The notes: generated by a model not told the origin, from the sequence alone. DNA of 64,000 nt from Aeromicrobium senzhongii (GCF_014334735.1 NZ_CP060587.1:1364001-1428000), one strand, 5' to 3'; shown: positions 16,956 to 25,650, counted from the stretch's first letter. Numbers and translations are program-made.

Positions 16956-18647
16956 TCAGCGCAGGCGGTCCCAGAGGAAGACGTCCTCGCGTCGGTTGCC
17001 GTCACCGCTGACCAGGTCGGTCGCGTAGCTGGTGTAGACGATGTGGCGGCCGTTGCGGGAGGTGCGGGCGTACCAGCCGGACTGCTGGTTGCCCGCCATC
17101 CCCGCGGCGCCCGCGCTGATCAGTGACGAGGCGGCGGCGGGCGAGGTGCGGTCCCAGAGGAAGATGTCGCTGGCCCCGTTCTCGTCGCCGGGGGCGATGT
17201 CGCTGGCCCAGCTGACGTACGAGACGTAGCGTCCGTCGCCCGAGATGTCGCCATGCCTCGACCGTTCGTCAGCCGCTCCGCCGCCCATCCGCCGGGAGAC
17301 CAGGACGGCCGCCGTGGAGGGAGCCAGCCGGTCCCACACGAAGACGTCGTGGTGTCCGCCCGTGTGACCTGCTGAGATGTCGTCGGCGCTGCTGCTGAAG
17401 GTGATGAAGCGACCGTCGTCGGAGAGCGACTCTGCCGCGGACTCCCCGTCGGGTTGGCCACCCGTGGCGGCCCGCGAGACCAGGATGGGGCGCGTCGTCG
17501 CAGCGGACAGGTCGATCACGTAGGCCGAGGGGGTCGAGGAGCTCTCCGTCGCCATGAGGTTGGTCGCCGCCGAGGTGAAGGCGACGAACCGGCCGTTGCC
17601 GGAGATCACCGGGTTGACCGAGTCCCCGTCGGCGCTGCCACCGCCCGCCGCGCGCGTCAGCAGGGTGACGCCTTCACCGCGCGTCCACAGGAACGCGTTC
17701 GACCGGCTCTGGGTGTCGTCATCGACGAGGTTGGTGGCCGAGGTGCTCCACACGACGCGGTTGCCGTCATCGGAGATGGAGGGCACTCCCGACTCGTGAC
17801 TCGACGACCAGCCCAGCTGCTTCGAGCTGATCAACTGGGTGGCGTCAGGGTTCTCGCGATCCCACAGGAACACCTGGAAGTGGTCGGGACCGCGGCCACC
17901 TGCCGCCATCTCCATGGCTCTCGACCGGTACGCGATCCAGCGTCCGTCCGCCGAGATGGAGGGCGCCTCGGAGCGGCCCGATCCGTATCCCCCGCTCGGG
18001 GGACGGCTGACCCGGACGGTGGCGCCTGTCGTGTTGTTGGTCGCGTAGACGTCGCCGGCCGCCTGGGTCGCCCCGGTCACCAGGTTCGAGGAGTCGGACA
18101 CGTAGGCGGTCCAGGTGCCGTCCGCCGAGACGGCCGGAAATCCTGACCCCCCGTCGGCGCCGGCGCCCGACGGCGACCGGCTGATCAGCGTCGTGCGGGG
18201 CTGGGGAGCGGGCGGCTTGGGTGCCGGCGTCGCCTTGGGCCTGGGACGTGCCGTGATGGCGCGGGTCCTGGAGGCCTTGGCCCGCAGTCGGCCGGTCTTC
18301 GGAGCGAGGACCCGGAACTTCGTCCGGCCCGCGGCCGTGAGCGTGATCGAGAGCTTGTAGGTGCCCGTGCGCTTGGTGCGCACCGTGCGGACGGTGCGCC
18401 ACTTCTTGCCGGTCTGCTTCTGGACTCGGACCTTGATGCGCTTCTTGGTGCGAGTGACCTTGCCCGACAACGAGACCTTGCTGCCGACGTAGACGGTGGT
18501 CGCCGACGTCTTGAGGCTGACCTTCCGCTGCGGGGCCGCCTCGGCGGGCGCGGAGACGGCGATGAGGCACGTGAGGGCGACGGCGAGCGCGGCGAGGATC
18601 GCGATGGAGGGGCGAGGGACGCTGATGGCGCGCGGAGGTCGGGTCAC
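16956..18647 (-). CDS. Secreted seven-bladed TolB/WD40-like beta-propeller protein
   Basis: The 563-residue protein has a signal peptide (residues 1-38). A basic Ig-like beta-sandwich domain follows (about 40-135; KVSLSGKV, then KKWRTVRTV), then a proline-rich linker. The C-terminal 400 residues hold seven copies of a blade motif, roughly IS-DGR-V-Y-S-A--L--GD and ending in DVFLWDR; the best copies are the last three. Seven copies make a closed propeller. The start is GTG (18645-18647), and no upstream alternative is better. The function is unknown; such propellers bind proteins or carbohydrates at the cell surface. The Ig-like segment resembles one in the M15 peptidase at 57390. Confidence 0.8.
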   Translation of the reverse strand: MTRPPRAISVPRPSIAILAALAVALTCLIAVSAPAEAAPQRKVSLKTSATTVYVGSKVSLSGKVTRTKKRIKVRVQKQTGKKWRTVRTVRTKRTGTYKLSITLTAAGRTKFRVLAPKTGRLRAKASRTRAITARPRPKATPAPKPPAPQPRTTLISRSPSGAGADGGSGFPAVSADGTWTAYVSDSSNLVTGATQAAGDVYATNNTTGATVRVSRPPSGGYGSGRSEAPSISADGRWIAYRSRAMEMAAGGRGPDHFQVFLWDRENPDATQLISSKQLGWSSSHESGVPSISDDGNRVVWSTSATNLVDDDTQSRSNAFLWTRGEGVTLLTRAAGGGSADGDSVNPVISGNGRFVAFTSAATNLMATESSSTPSAYVIDLSAATTRPILVSRAATGGQPDGESAAESLSDDGRFITFSSSADDISAGHTGGHHDVFVWDRLAPSTAAVLVSRRMGGGAADERSRHGDISGDGRYVSYVSWASDIAPGDENGASDIFLWDRTSPAAASSLISAGAAGMAGNQQSGWYARTSRNGRHIVYTSYATDLVSGDGNRREDVFLWDRLR

Positions 18648-18668
18648 CGGCCAAGGCTAGGGGTCCGA

Positions 18669-19199
18669 TCACCTGCCGTCCGACGTTTGGTACAGCCAGT
18701 GGACGATTCTCCCGGATCCATGCCCCGGGACGTAGGAGGCCGAGACTCCCGTCTCCTCGGCGGGAACCGACAGTTGGGAGCCGACGGACCCGACGATGCC
18801 GCGGTCGAGGACGTAGGAGCCCTTCGACTCGAGGGCGGGGTTCGCCTCGAGCAGGCCGGCGACGTGCGCCGTCGCGTCGTCCATCGTCACTCCATCGGGC
18901 AGGGGGAGCGACGAGGGGGCCAGCTTCTCGGCGACCAGCCTGAGGCCCGTTGCACGCACCACATCGGTCTCGGGCGTGGAACCCGGTCGGTGGTGCCCAG
19001 CCACGCCGTTCCGGCGCAGACCGCCGCGAGCCCGCCGGCGAGAACGACGCGACGTGCGCGGTGTGTCGAGTGCAGCGGTCGACGCTCACCTTTCGTGATC
19101 GATCTGGCGGTCGCGGCCATGGCGGGACCCGCGGCAGGGGGGGACGTGCACCTCCGGTGACGTCTGGCGCAGCAGGTGGTCGAGGTCGGTACTGGGCAT
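18669..19199 (-). pseudogene. Frameshifted gene for a single-pass membrane protein
   Basis: Three reading frames join into one plausible 176-residue protein. An ATG at 19197-19199 with a strong AAGGAGCAC SD opens MPSTDLDHLLRQTSPEVHV. At a run of seven C (minus strand, near 19135-19142) the frame must shift to continue into a segment with a transmembrane helix (RRVVLAGGLAAVCAGTAWLG). A second shift near 18965-19000 leads into the 111-residue soluble C-terminus ending at 18669. The two shifts compensate (one extra and one missing base). The layout resembles small actinobacterial anchored proteins of unknown function. It is either decayed or has two sequencing errors; the C-terminal frame alone could start at a GTG (19004). 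Confidence 0.5.
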
Positions 19200-19331
19200 G
19201 TGGTGCTCCTTCGGCTGGGGTCCTTCAGGAAGGAAATGTCCAGACGATCGAGAAATGTGACGCCATGCGTCCAGCTCTTTCAGTCGTGCGTGAGGCGCGG
19301 CGACCTCGGGCGTGGTCGTCCAGCGATACGA

Positions 19332-19347
19332 CCTCAGACTTTCGGAC
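19332..19347 (+). promoter_or_regulatory. Shared 16-bp element upstream of the two-component operon
   Basis: CCTCAGACTTTCGGAC lies about 25 bp upstream of the -10 of the histidine kinase gene. A near copy (13 of 16 identical) precedes the ABC exporter genes at 21202. It may be the binding site of the response regulator at 20527. Confidence 0.4.
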
Positions 19348-19371
19348 GGTCCGCTGACGGCGTTCCATCTC

Positions 19372-19377
19372 TACGCT
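19372..19377 (+). promoter_or_regulatory. -10 of a probable leaderless histidine-kinase transcript
   Basis: TACGCT ends seven bases before the GTG at 19385, placing the transcript start at or next to the start codon. Confidence 0.4.
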
Positions 19378-19384
19378 GAAGGGC

Positions 19385-20530
19385 GTGAGCAACCTGTTGC
19401 GCTCCTTCCTGGGGGAACCCCGGCCTCCGGCCCCGCCGGTGCACCTCTGGCGCGACTGGACGCTGGTGGCGCTCGTGGTGGTCGCTGGGGTGCTGGAGGG
19501 CGTCCTGCGCACGGACATGCCGCTACGGGTGCTGTCGGTGATCCTGGTGGTCGCACTGGCGCCGCTGCTGCTGTGGCGACGCACCCATCCGCTCGCCGTG
19601 GTGGCGACCGTCTTCGGTGTGATCGCGCTGACCGACATCGCCTTGCTCGTGGCAGGCGCGCGGGCGCTCGACGTGAACACCTTGCTCTTCGTCCTGCTGC
19701 TGGCCTACTCCCTGTTCCGCTGGGGCTCAGGGCGCGAGGTCGTGGCGGGGCTGGCGATCATCGCCGTTCCGGCCACCCTGGCCATCGTCGTCAGCTGGAC
19801 CGGGTTCGCGGAGGCGATCGGCGGGGTCGCCGTCCTGTTCTCCGCGTTCGCCCTGGGCTGGGCCGTGCGTGCCCAGCACGGGGCCCGCGAGCGATGGCTG
19901 GAACAGGTGAAGTCGCAGGAGCGGGTCCTGCTGGCGCGGGAGCTGCACGACACGGTGGCCCACCACGTCTCGGCCATCGCCATCCACGCCCAGGCTGGAC
20001 GAGTCCTCGCGGCGACCAGTCCGTCGGCGTCGCTCGAAGCGCTGGAGGTGATCGAGGTGGAGGCGTCGAGAACCCTGGCCGAGATGCGGACGATGGTCCG
20101 CGTGCTGCGCAACGAGGCGCCCGTCGACTACGCGCCGCAACGCGGTGTGGCCGACCTCGAGCTGTTGTCCGGTGCCTCGCCTGCCGGGCCGCGGGTGGAG
20201 GTCACGGTCTCGGGCGACCTGGTCGCCCTTCCGGCGGCGATCGACGCCGCGGTCTTCCGGATCGCTCAAGAGGCGGTCACCAACGCCCTGCGGCATGCCC
20301 GGAACGCCACGCTGGTCGACGTGCGCGTCGCCGGCGAGCCGACGACGGTCAGCCTCGTCGTGCGCGATGACGGTGACCCGGGAGGACCCGACCCCGCGCC
20401 TGATGCGGGGTTCGGGCTCACCGGGATGGTGGAACGCGCGTTGCTCCTGGGCGGCGCCTGCCAGGCCGGACCCTGCCCCGATCGTGGCTGGGTCGTCAGC
20501 GCCACCCTGCCGCGGGAGGTGCCGGCGTGA
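19385..20530 (+). CDS. Sensor histidine kinase, HisKA_3 (DesK/NarL-partner) type
   Basis: The 381-residue protein has an N-terminal membrane region with about five or six helices (residues 25-165). The dimerisation/phosphoacceptor domain has H188 in ARELHDTVAHHVS, the HisKA_3 signature. The HATPase domain is recognised by the N-box region (AQEAVTNALRHA) and the DDG G1 motif. No extracellular sensor domain is visible, so signals are probably sensed in the membrane. It starts at GTG behind a leaderless-type -10 and overlaps the response regulator by GTGA. It is likely to control the ABC exporter two genes downstream. Confidence 0.93.
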   Translation: MSNLLRSFLGEPRPPAPPVHLWRDWTLVALVVVAGVLEGVLRTDMPLRVLSVILVVALAPLLLWRRTHPLAVVATVFGVIALTDIALLVAGARALDVNTLLFVLLLAYSLFRWGSGREVVAGLAIIAVPATLAIVVSWTGFAEAIGGVAVLFSAFALGWAVRAQHGARERWLEQVKSQERVLLARELHDTVAHHVSAIAIHAQAGRVLAATSPSASLEALEVIEVEASRTLAEMRTMVRVLRNEAPVDYAPQRGVADLELLSGASPAGPRVEVTVSGDLVALPAAIDAAVFRIAQEAVTNALRHARNATLVDVRVAGEPTTVSLVVRDDGDPGGPDPAPDAGFGLTGMVERALLLGGACQAGPCPDRGWVVSATLPREVPA

Positions 20531-21183
20531 GCATCCGGGTGCTGGTCGCCGACGACCAGGATCTCGTGCGGACCGGACTGCGGCTGATCCTCGGCACCCT
20601 GGAGGGCATCGAGGTCGTGGGGGAGGCGCGCGACGGCCAGGAGGCGGTCCGGCTGGCTCGCGAGCTGCGTCCCGACGTGTGCCTGATGGACATCCGGATG
20701 CCCGTGCTCGACGGCGTCGAGGCGACCCGCCTCCTGGCCGGGCCGAGCGTCGTGGACCCGGTCGCGGTCGTCGTGATCACCACCTTCGACCTCGACGAGT
20801 ACGTGCACGGTGCGCTGGCGGCCGGCGCCACAGGGTTCCTGCTGAAGGACGCCGGGCCCGAACTGCTGGGCGAGGCGATCCGGGCGGCCACCCGAGGGGA
20901 CTCGCTCATCTCGCCGAGCATCACCCGCCGACTGCTGTCGACCTTCGCGCGCACGGGTCGGGCAGCACCTCCCGCGCAGCCTATCGACCCGCTCACCGAA
21001 CGCGAGGAGCAGGTGCTGCTCACCCTCGCGCGCGGCAGCACCAACGCCGAGATCGCCGCCGAACTGCACATCAGCCTCAGCACCGTGAAGACCCACATCG
21101 GCAGCCTCATGGCCAAGCTCGGCGCCCGGAATCGGGTGGAGGTCGCGATGTGGGGGTACGAGACCGGCCGGATCCGGGAGTAG
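20527..21183 (+). CDS. NarL/LuxR-family response regulator
   Basis: The 218-residue protein has a receiver domain (1-120) with the acidic pair D9/D10, phosphoacceptor D55 (LMDIRMP) and the conserved Lys in FLLKDAG. A LuxR-type helix-turn-helix follows at about 150-210 (LTEREEQVLLTLARG, then STVKTHIGSLMAKL). The GTG start overlaps the kinase stop, so it is the cognate regulator of the kinase upstream. Candidate operators are the paired elements at 19332 and 21202. Confidence 0.95.
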   Translation: MSIRVLVADDQDLVRTGLRLILGTLEGIEVVGEARDGQEAVRLARELRPDVCLMDIRMPVLDGVEATRLLAGPSVVDPVAVVVITTFDLDEYVHGALAAGATGFLLKDAGPELLGEAIRAATRGDSLISPSITRRLLSTFARTGRAAPPAQPIDPLTEREEQVLLTLARGSTNAEIAAELHISLSTVKTHIGSLMAKLGARNRVEVAMWGYETGRIRE

Positions 21184-21201
21184 GCGAGACCCGGGGCCCG
21201 G

Positions 21202-21217
21202 CCTCGTACTTTCGGTC
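21202..21217 (+). promoter_or_regulatory. Shared 16-bp element upstream of the ABC exporter
   Basis: CCTCGTACTTTCGGTC matches the element at 19332 at 13 of 16 positions, with ACTTTCGG in common. It lies 60 bp before the ATP-binding protein gene, in the only gap between the two operons. Confidence 0.4.
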
Positions 21218-21277
21218 AGGACAGGACGGGCCGTCAGACCGATCCGCGACCGCCGCGTTGCCGCGAGCGTGGAACCC

Positions 21278-22177
21278 ATGATCACTGTCGAGTCACTGAC
21301 CCGGAGGTACGCCGGCTTCACCGCCGTCGACAACGTCTCCTTCACTGCCCAGCCCGGCCGCGTGACCGGATTCCTCGGTCCGAACGGCGCCGGCAAGTCC
21401 ACCACGATGCGCGTCATGGTCGGACTGACCGCCCCGACGTCCGGCTCGGCCACCATCGACGGGGTCCGGTTCACCGACCTGCCCAACCCCGGGCTCGAGG
21501 TCGGCGTCCTCCTCGACGCCTCGGCACAGCACGCCGGCCGTACCGGGCGCGAGATCCTCACCGTGGCCGCCGACACGATGGGGCTGCCCCGAGCCCGCGT
21601 CGACGAGATGATCGAGCTGGTGAGCCTGACGCCCACCGAGGCCCGGCGCCGCGTGCGCCACTACTCGCTCGGGATGCGTCAACGCCTCGGCATCGCCACC
21701 GCACTGCTCGGGGATCCCCGGGTGCTGATCCTCGACGAGCCCGCCAACGGGCTCGACCCCGCGGGGATCCGGTGGATGCGCGACCTGCTGACGGACTTCG
21801 CCGGCCGCGGCGGCACCGTGCTGCTGTCCTCCCACCTGCTCCACGAGATCGAGGTCATCGCCGACGACCTGGTCGTGATCGGCCACGGCAGGATCGTCGC
21901 GTCCGGTACGAAGGAGGGACTCCTCGCGGCGGTCGGGACGCTCGCCCGCTCGACCTCGCCCCTCGATCTCGCCCACGCCCTCGAGCAGGCCGGGATCGCC
22001 AGCACGCTCGCCGGCGACGGTTCGGTCCGCACGGAAGCCGACCCCGCACGCGTGGGAGCCGTCGCCCTGACCGCCGGCATCGCCCTCACCGAGCTCCGAT
22101 CGGCCGATGGCGCCGGTCTCGAAGAGATGTTCCTGTCGCTCACCGCCGACACCCAGCGCGAAGGAGTCGCAGCATGA
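21278..22177 (+). CDS. ABC transporter ATP-binding protein (drug/antibiotic export type)
   Basis: The 299-residue protein has Walker A (GPNGAGKST), signature YSLGMRQRLG, Walker B with catalytic Glu (VLILDEPANGLD) and the H-loop in LLSSHLLHE. It is of the CcmA/DrrA type that pairs with a separate permease. The C-terminal 90 residues form the extra regulatory region common in this group. The ATG at 21278 is preferred over the in-frame GTG at 21269. It overlaps the permease gene by ATGA and sits just after a two-component system, a typical arrangement for exporters induced by membrane-active compounds. Confidence 0.93.
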   Translation: MITVESLTRRYAGFTAVDNVSFTAQPGRVTGFLGPNGAGKSTTMRVMVGLTAPTSGSATIDGVRFTDLPNPGLEVGVLLDASAQHAGRTGREILTVAADTMGLPRARVDEMIELVSLTPTEARRRVRHYSLGMRQRLGIATALLGDPRVLILDEPANGLDPAGIRWMRDLLTDFAGRGGTVLLSSHLLHEIEVIADDLVVIGHGRIVASGTKEGLLAAVGTLARSTSPLDLAHALEQAGIASTLAGDGSVRTEADPARVGAVALTAGIALTELRSADGAGLEEMFLSLTADTQREGVAA

Positions 22178-22938
22178 CCACCACGATCACCATCCCGATC
22201 ACTCGGCTCGTCCGAGTCGAGTTGCGCAAGATGTTCGACACCCGCTCGGGGTTCTGGTTGCTCGTCAGCATCGGCGTCCTGGCGGTCGCCTCGACCGTGG
22301 CGGTCGTCGTCGTCGCTCCCGACGCCAACATCACCTACTGGAGCTTCGGGACGGCGATCGGCTTCCCGATGTCCGTGATCCTGCCGATCATCGCGATCCT
22401 GGCCGTCACGAGCGAGTGGAGCCAGCGCAGTGGGCTCACGACCTTCACCCTGGTCCCGAGTCGCGGGCGCGTGATCGGAGCCAAGGGGATCGCGGCCCTC
22501 CTGGTGGGCGTCGGTTCCATGGTGGTCGCCTTCGCGGTGGGCGCCCTCGGGAACCTCGTCGGCCCCGGACTCGCCGGCGTCGACACCGTCTGGGACGTCT
22601 CCCTGACCGCCGCGCCCCAGATCGTGCTCGGCAACCTCGTCGGCATGGGCATCGGCTTCACCCTCGGCGTGGTCCTGCGCAACTCCGCGGCCGCGATCGT
22701 GGGCTACTTCGTCGTCTCCTTCGTCCTGTCGGGCATCCTCGTCCTCCTGGCGCAGGTGCGCCCGTGGTTCGAGGACCTGCAGCCGTGGGTCGACTGGAAC
22801 CAGACGCAGGTGGTGCTCTTCGACGGCACCACGAACACCGCTGAGGAGTGGGCGATGCTCGCCTCGACGACGATGATCTGGATCGTCGCGCCCCTCGTCC
22901 TCGGACTGCTGTCCCTGCGTCATGGCGAGGTCAAGTGA
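22174..22938 (+). CDS. ABC transporter permease (ABC-2 type)
   Basis: The 254-residue protein has six hydrophobic helices, including one near 28-50 and a C-terminal one near 230-250. The first cytosolic segment (RVELRKMFDTRSGFW) is typical of ABC-2 permeases. The ATG has an AAGGAG SD and overlaps the ATP-binding protein stop. Together the two proteins would form an exporter with a homodimeric permease. The substrate is unknown, but the neighbouring two-component system suggests lipids or antimicrobial peptides. Confidence 0.9.
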   Translation: MTTTITIPITRLVRVELRKMFDTRSGFWLLVSIGVLAVASTVAVVVVAPDANITYWSFGTAIGFPMSVILPIIAILAVTSEWSQRSGLTTFTLVPSRGRVIGAKGIAALLVGVGSMVVAFAVGALGNLVGPGLAGVDTVWDVSLTAAPQIVLGNLVGMGIGFTLGVVLRNSAAAIVGYFVVSFVLSGILVLLAQVRPWFEDLQPWVDWNQTQVVLFDGTTNTAEEWAMLASTTMIWIVAPLVLGLLSLRHGEVK

Positions 22939-23047
22939 CCGGACTCGCCACCAGCGTGTGGGCATGCCTGTCGTCGAAGCGAAGCTGAGGGTCCCGGTCC
23001 AACGGTGCCGTCATCCGTCGTCCTCAGCGGCCGCCGCGGATCGGCCC

Positions 23048-23053
23048 TAGGCT
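23048..23053 (+). promoter_or_regulatory. Putative -10 for the glutamine amidotransferase gene
   Basis: TAGGCT lies about 50 bp upstream of the ATG at 23104, giving a short leader that carries the GAAGGA SD. Confidence 0.35.
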
Positions 23054-23103
23054 CGGGAGGCTTGCGTCGACACCACGTCAGCCCCCAACAGTGAAGGAAG
23101 CCC

Positions 23104-24054
23104 ATGTGCCGCGTTCTCGCCTATCTCGGGTCCGAAGTTCCGCTTGAGGATCTGCTCATCAAGCCCGAGAACAGCCTGATCAACCAGTCCCTCGACCCGG
23201 AGCGCCACCCGCAGCTGCAACTGGCCGGCTGGGGTTTCGGGGCGTGGGGCGAGCACCTGCTCAAGCCGGAGAAGCCCTTCCTCTACCACCGGCCGATGGC
23301 GGCCTTCTACGACGACAACGTCGCCGGAATCGTGCCCAGCCTCCAGGTCAGCACGATGCTCGCCCATGTGAGGGCGGCGGACTACAACGCCAAGACGGTG
23401 CTGGCCGACGAGAACTGCCACCCGTTCTCCTTCGAGGGGACTCCGTGGATCGTCGCGCAGAACGGCGACGTGCCGAACTGGCAGCTCTTGCAGCGCGAGC
23501 TGCTGCAGCACTGCAAGGACGAGTACCTCGAGCAGATGGTGGGCACCACGGACACGGAGTTCCTCTACGTGCTCCTGCTCTCGGTGCTCGAGAGCAACAG
23601 CGACGAGGACGTGAAGCGCGCCTTCGAGGAGGTCATCCGACTCCTCGTGCAGGCGATGGAGGATCTCGATCTGCCGGCGCTGGCCAAGCTGAAGATGGCT
23701 CTGGTCTCCCCCAACCGGATCATCGGCGTCAACGTCGGAACCGGGCACCAGGGAGAGCCGGATCCAGAAGGTGACTGGCGCGAGCTGCGCAAGTCCGGTC
23801 CGGGCACGGACGACTACGCCCTCTCGATGCTCCTGGAGCCGATGTACCTGCTGATGGGTCGCAACTTCGACTACGACGGCCCGACGTACGACTTCGAGGA
23901 GACCACCGCCGACGAGGCGACCTCCGTCATCTTCGCCTCCGAGCCGCTGACCGAGAGCACCGAGGACTGGTCGACGTTGGAGTTCGGCGAGATCGTGTTC
24001 CTGGAGAGGGACGGCGAGAAGATCACCAAGACCGTCGACAAGCTGAAGGTGTAG
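23104..24054 (+). CDS. Class II glutamine amidotransferase-like protein
   Basis: The 316-residue N-terminal nucleophile (Ntn) hydrolase begins MCRVLAYLG; Cys2 would become the nucleophile after Met removal. The HVRAADYN and FEGTPWIVAQNGDVPNW segments correspond to the glutamine-binding and NG motifs of GATase II enzymes of the YafJ/EgtC type. No synthase domain is present, so it is a stand-alone amidotransferase or amidohydrolase. EgtC (gamma-glutamyl hydrolase of ergothioneine synthesis) belongs to this group but is normally next to egtA/B/D, which are absent. The ATG has a GAAGGA SD. Confidence 0.85.
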   Translation: MCRVLAYLGSEVPLEDLLIKPENSLINQSLDPERHPQLQLAGWGFGAWGEHLLKPEKPFLYHRPMAAFYDDNVAGIVPSLQVSTMLAHVRAADYNAKTVLADENCHPFSFEGTPWIVAQNGDVPNWQLLQRELLQHCKDEYLEQMVGTTDTEFLYVLLLSVLESNSDEDVKRAFEEVIRLLVQAMEDLDLPALAKLKMALVSPNRIIGVNVGTGHQGEPDPEGDWRELRKSGPGTDDYALSMLLEPMYLLMGRNFDYDGPTYDFEETTADEATSVIFASEPLTESTEDWSTLEFGEIVFLERDGEKITKTVDKLKV

Positions 24055-24060
24055 ACCGCC

Positions 24061-24528
24061 TCAGGGCTCGAAGTACTCGGACATGACGTCGCCAACCCAT
24101 TCGGGTTGGCGCACGTCTGTCGGGAGGAACTCGCGCATCACCGGTTTGAGGTCGACGACCGGGGTGCCGGCGACGGCGTCGAGGCCGATCACGGTCAGCT
24201 CGCGACCGTCGACCGACTCGATCGCGCAGCAGGTCACCCCGATGCGGTTCGGCCGACGGGGCGCGCGGCCCGCGAAGACGCCGACCGACGGCAGGTCGGT
24301 GCGACCGCGGTAGGGCTTCGGCTCGCGGTGGTCGTCGAGCTCCTCGAACTGGTCGAAGACGAAGAGCACCTCGACGTGCGAGAACCCCTCCAGGCCCTGG
24401 AGGCACCTGTCGCCGAACCGCTCATCGACGGTGATGGTGCTGCGAACCGCACCCCACTGGTCCGAGTGCTGGACGTCGGTTCGGTCGTTGCGGACCGAGC
24501 CGATGGCGGTGATGGTGAAAGGGCCCAT
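24061..24528 (-). CDS. trmO: TrmO-like tRNA (adenine37-N6) methyltransferase
   Basis: The 155-residue single-domain protein has the TsaA/TrmO beta-barrel pattern: ITAIGSVRN at the start, then GLEGFSHVEVLFVFDQ, and FAGRAPRRPNRIGVT, which forms the SAM-binding site at the subunit interface. TrmO N6-methylates threonylcarbamoyl-A37 in tRNA-Thr(GGU). Actinobacterial short forms are often of this length, and some may have other substrates. The start is the ATG at 24526-24528; the frame continues upstream without protein-like sequence. It is convergent with the amidotransferase gene, six bases apart. Confidence 0.85.
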   Translation of the reverse strand: MGPFTITAIGSVRNDRTDVQHSDQWGAVRSTITVDERFGDRCLQGLEGFSHVEVLFVFDQFEELDDHREPKPYRGRTDLPSVGVFAGRAPRRPNRIGVTCCAIESVDGRELTVIGLDAVAGTPVVDLKPVMREFLPTDVRQPEWVGDVMSEYFEP

Positions 24529-24871
24529 ACCCACGTTGTAACTGATGACGTGACACCCGCCTATCCCTCGGCCGGGTGCTCCTGGGCCACGTCGAAGTCG
24601 GTCAGCCTGACGTCCGGCTGGTCGGGGCCGCTCAACGCCATGATCAGGGGCGCGAAGATCGCGAGACCTGCACTGGGGGATCAGCTCCGACCGGTTGTCT
24701 GACCAACACGGTTGCCGTTCGGTCGACGCCGCCTTCACGCGGGAAGGACGCGGCCGCTTGGCCAATACTGGTGCCCGGTTGCTGTCGGTGGCCGCCAGCA
24801 GTGCCACCAGATGCCCGCGGGGGTCCCGACTCCTCGGCCCGCTTACGTAAAATCCGGCTAGCGTGGGTTGC
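24529..24871. other. Intergenic region with a possible gene remnant
   Basis: These 343 bp separate the divergent trmO and membrane-protein genes. On the minus strand, 24561-24680 is open for 39 codons and encodes a hydrophobic segment (AGLAIFAPLIMALSGP) followed by a polar tail ending EHPAEG. It has no usable start apart from an internal ATG. It looks like the C-terminal relic of a small membrane protein. The remainder contains only promoter-like sequence for 24872 (TAGCGT at 24859-24864). Confidence 0.25.
24859..24864 (+). promoter_or_regulatory. -10 of a probable leaderless transcript
   Basis: TAGCGT ends seven bases before the GTG at 24872 and decides that start over an in-frame GTG at 24863. 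Confidence 0.4.
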
Positions 24872-25552
24872 GTGAGCGAACTCACCGTGGTTCCGGCCCG
24901 CCCTCCGGTTCGGGGGGTGATCATCGTCCTCGACGTGGCGGCCAAGGCGATGCTCCTGCTCCTGCTGATGACCGCGCTCCGGTACCCCGAGCTCGGCCAC
25001 CTCGAGGGCAAGGGCGCCACCGCGCGGGCGGTCGGCTATCCACTGGCGGCGTTCATCATCCCCGCCGCGTGGTTCCTGATCTGGCGCCGCCGGGTGACGT
25101 TTCCGTGGCTCGTGGACCTGCTGGTGACCCTCACCTGCTTCACGGACACGCTGGGCAACCGGATGGATCTCTACGACACGGTCCGACGGTTCGACGACCT
25201 GATGCACTTCGTCAACACCGGCGTGCTGACTGCGGCGTTCATCCTCCTCACTCTGCCGCCGCGGGCGACGCGTGCACAGGTGCTCGAGCGCTCCCTGGCC
25301 TTCGGGGTGACCGCAGCGCTCGTCTGGGAGATCGCCGAGTACTACGCCTTCCTCAGCACCTCGGGCATCGTCGACCGGTACGCCGACACGCTGGGCGACA
25401 TGGCGCTCGGTTCGCTCGGCTCGGTGGCCGCTGGGCAGCTCGTGTACTGGGCTTGGCAGCACCACCACCTTCTGACCGCGGGGCCGCAGCCCTTGCCGGC
25501 CTACCCGGGGGCCGACGAACGTCCACCGGCCAGTCGGCAGCCGGGGTTCTGA
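24872..25552 (+). CDS. Multi-pass membrane protein (DUF2238-like)
   Basis: The 226-residue protein has about six hydrophobic segments. The conserved-looking core RRFDDLMHFVNTGVLTAAF and the WEIAEYYAF motif, with acidic and histidine residues inside helices, resembles the DUF2238/YjdF-type membrane proteins. The GTG at 24872 is preferred because of the -10 seven bases upstream. The C-terminus is proline-rich and polar. Its function is unknown. Confidence 0.7.
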   Translation: MSELTVVPARPPVRGVIIVLDVAAKAMLLLLLMTALRYPELGHLEGKGATARAVGYPLAAFIIPAAWFLIWRRRVTFPWLVDLLVTLTCFTDTLGNRMDLYDTVRRFDDLMHFVNTGVLTAAFILLTLPPRATRAQVLERSLAFGVTAALVWEIAEYYAFLSTSGIVDRYADTLGDMALGSLGSVAAGQLVYWAWQHHHLLTAGPQPLPAYPGADERPPASRQPGF

Positions 25553-25650
25553 GCAGGAGCGGTCCTGCCAGTCGCCGTCGCCTCGTGTTCGTGCGCTGGG
25601 TGGCCGGCGCGGTGCGCGGGTCGTCGGGCCACGTGACCCGTCCGCTGATC

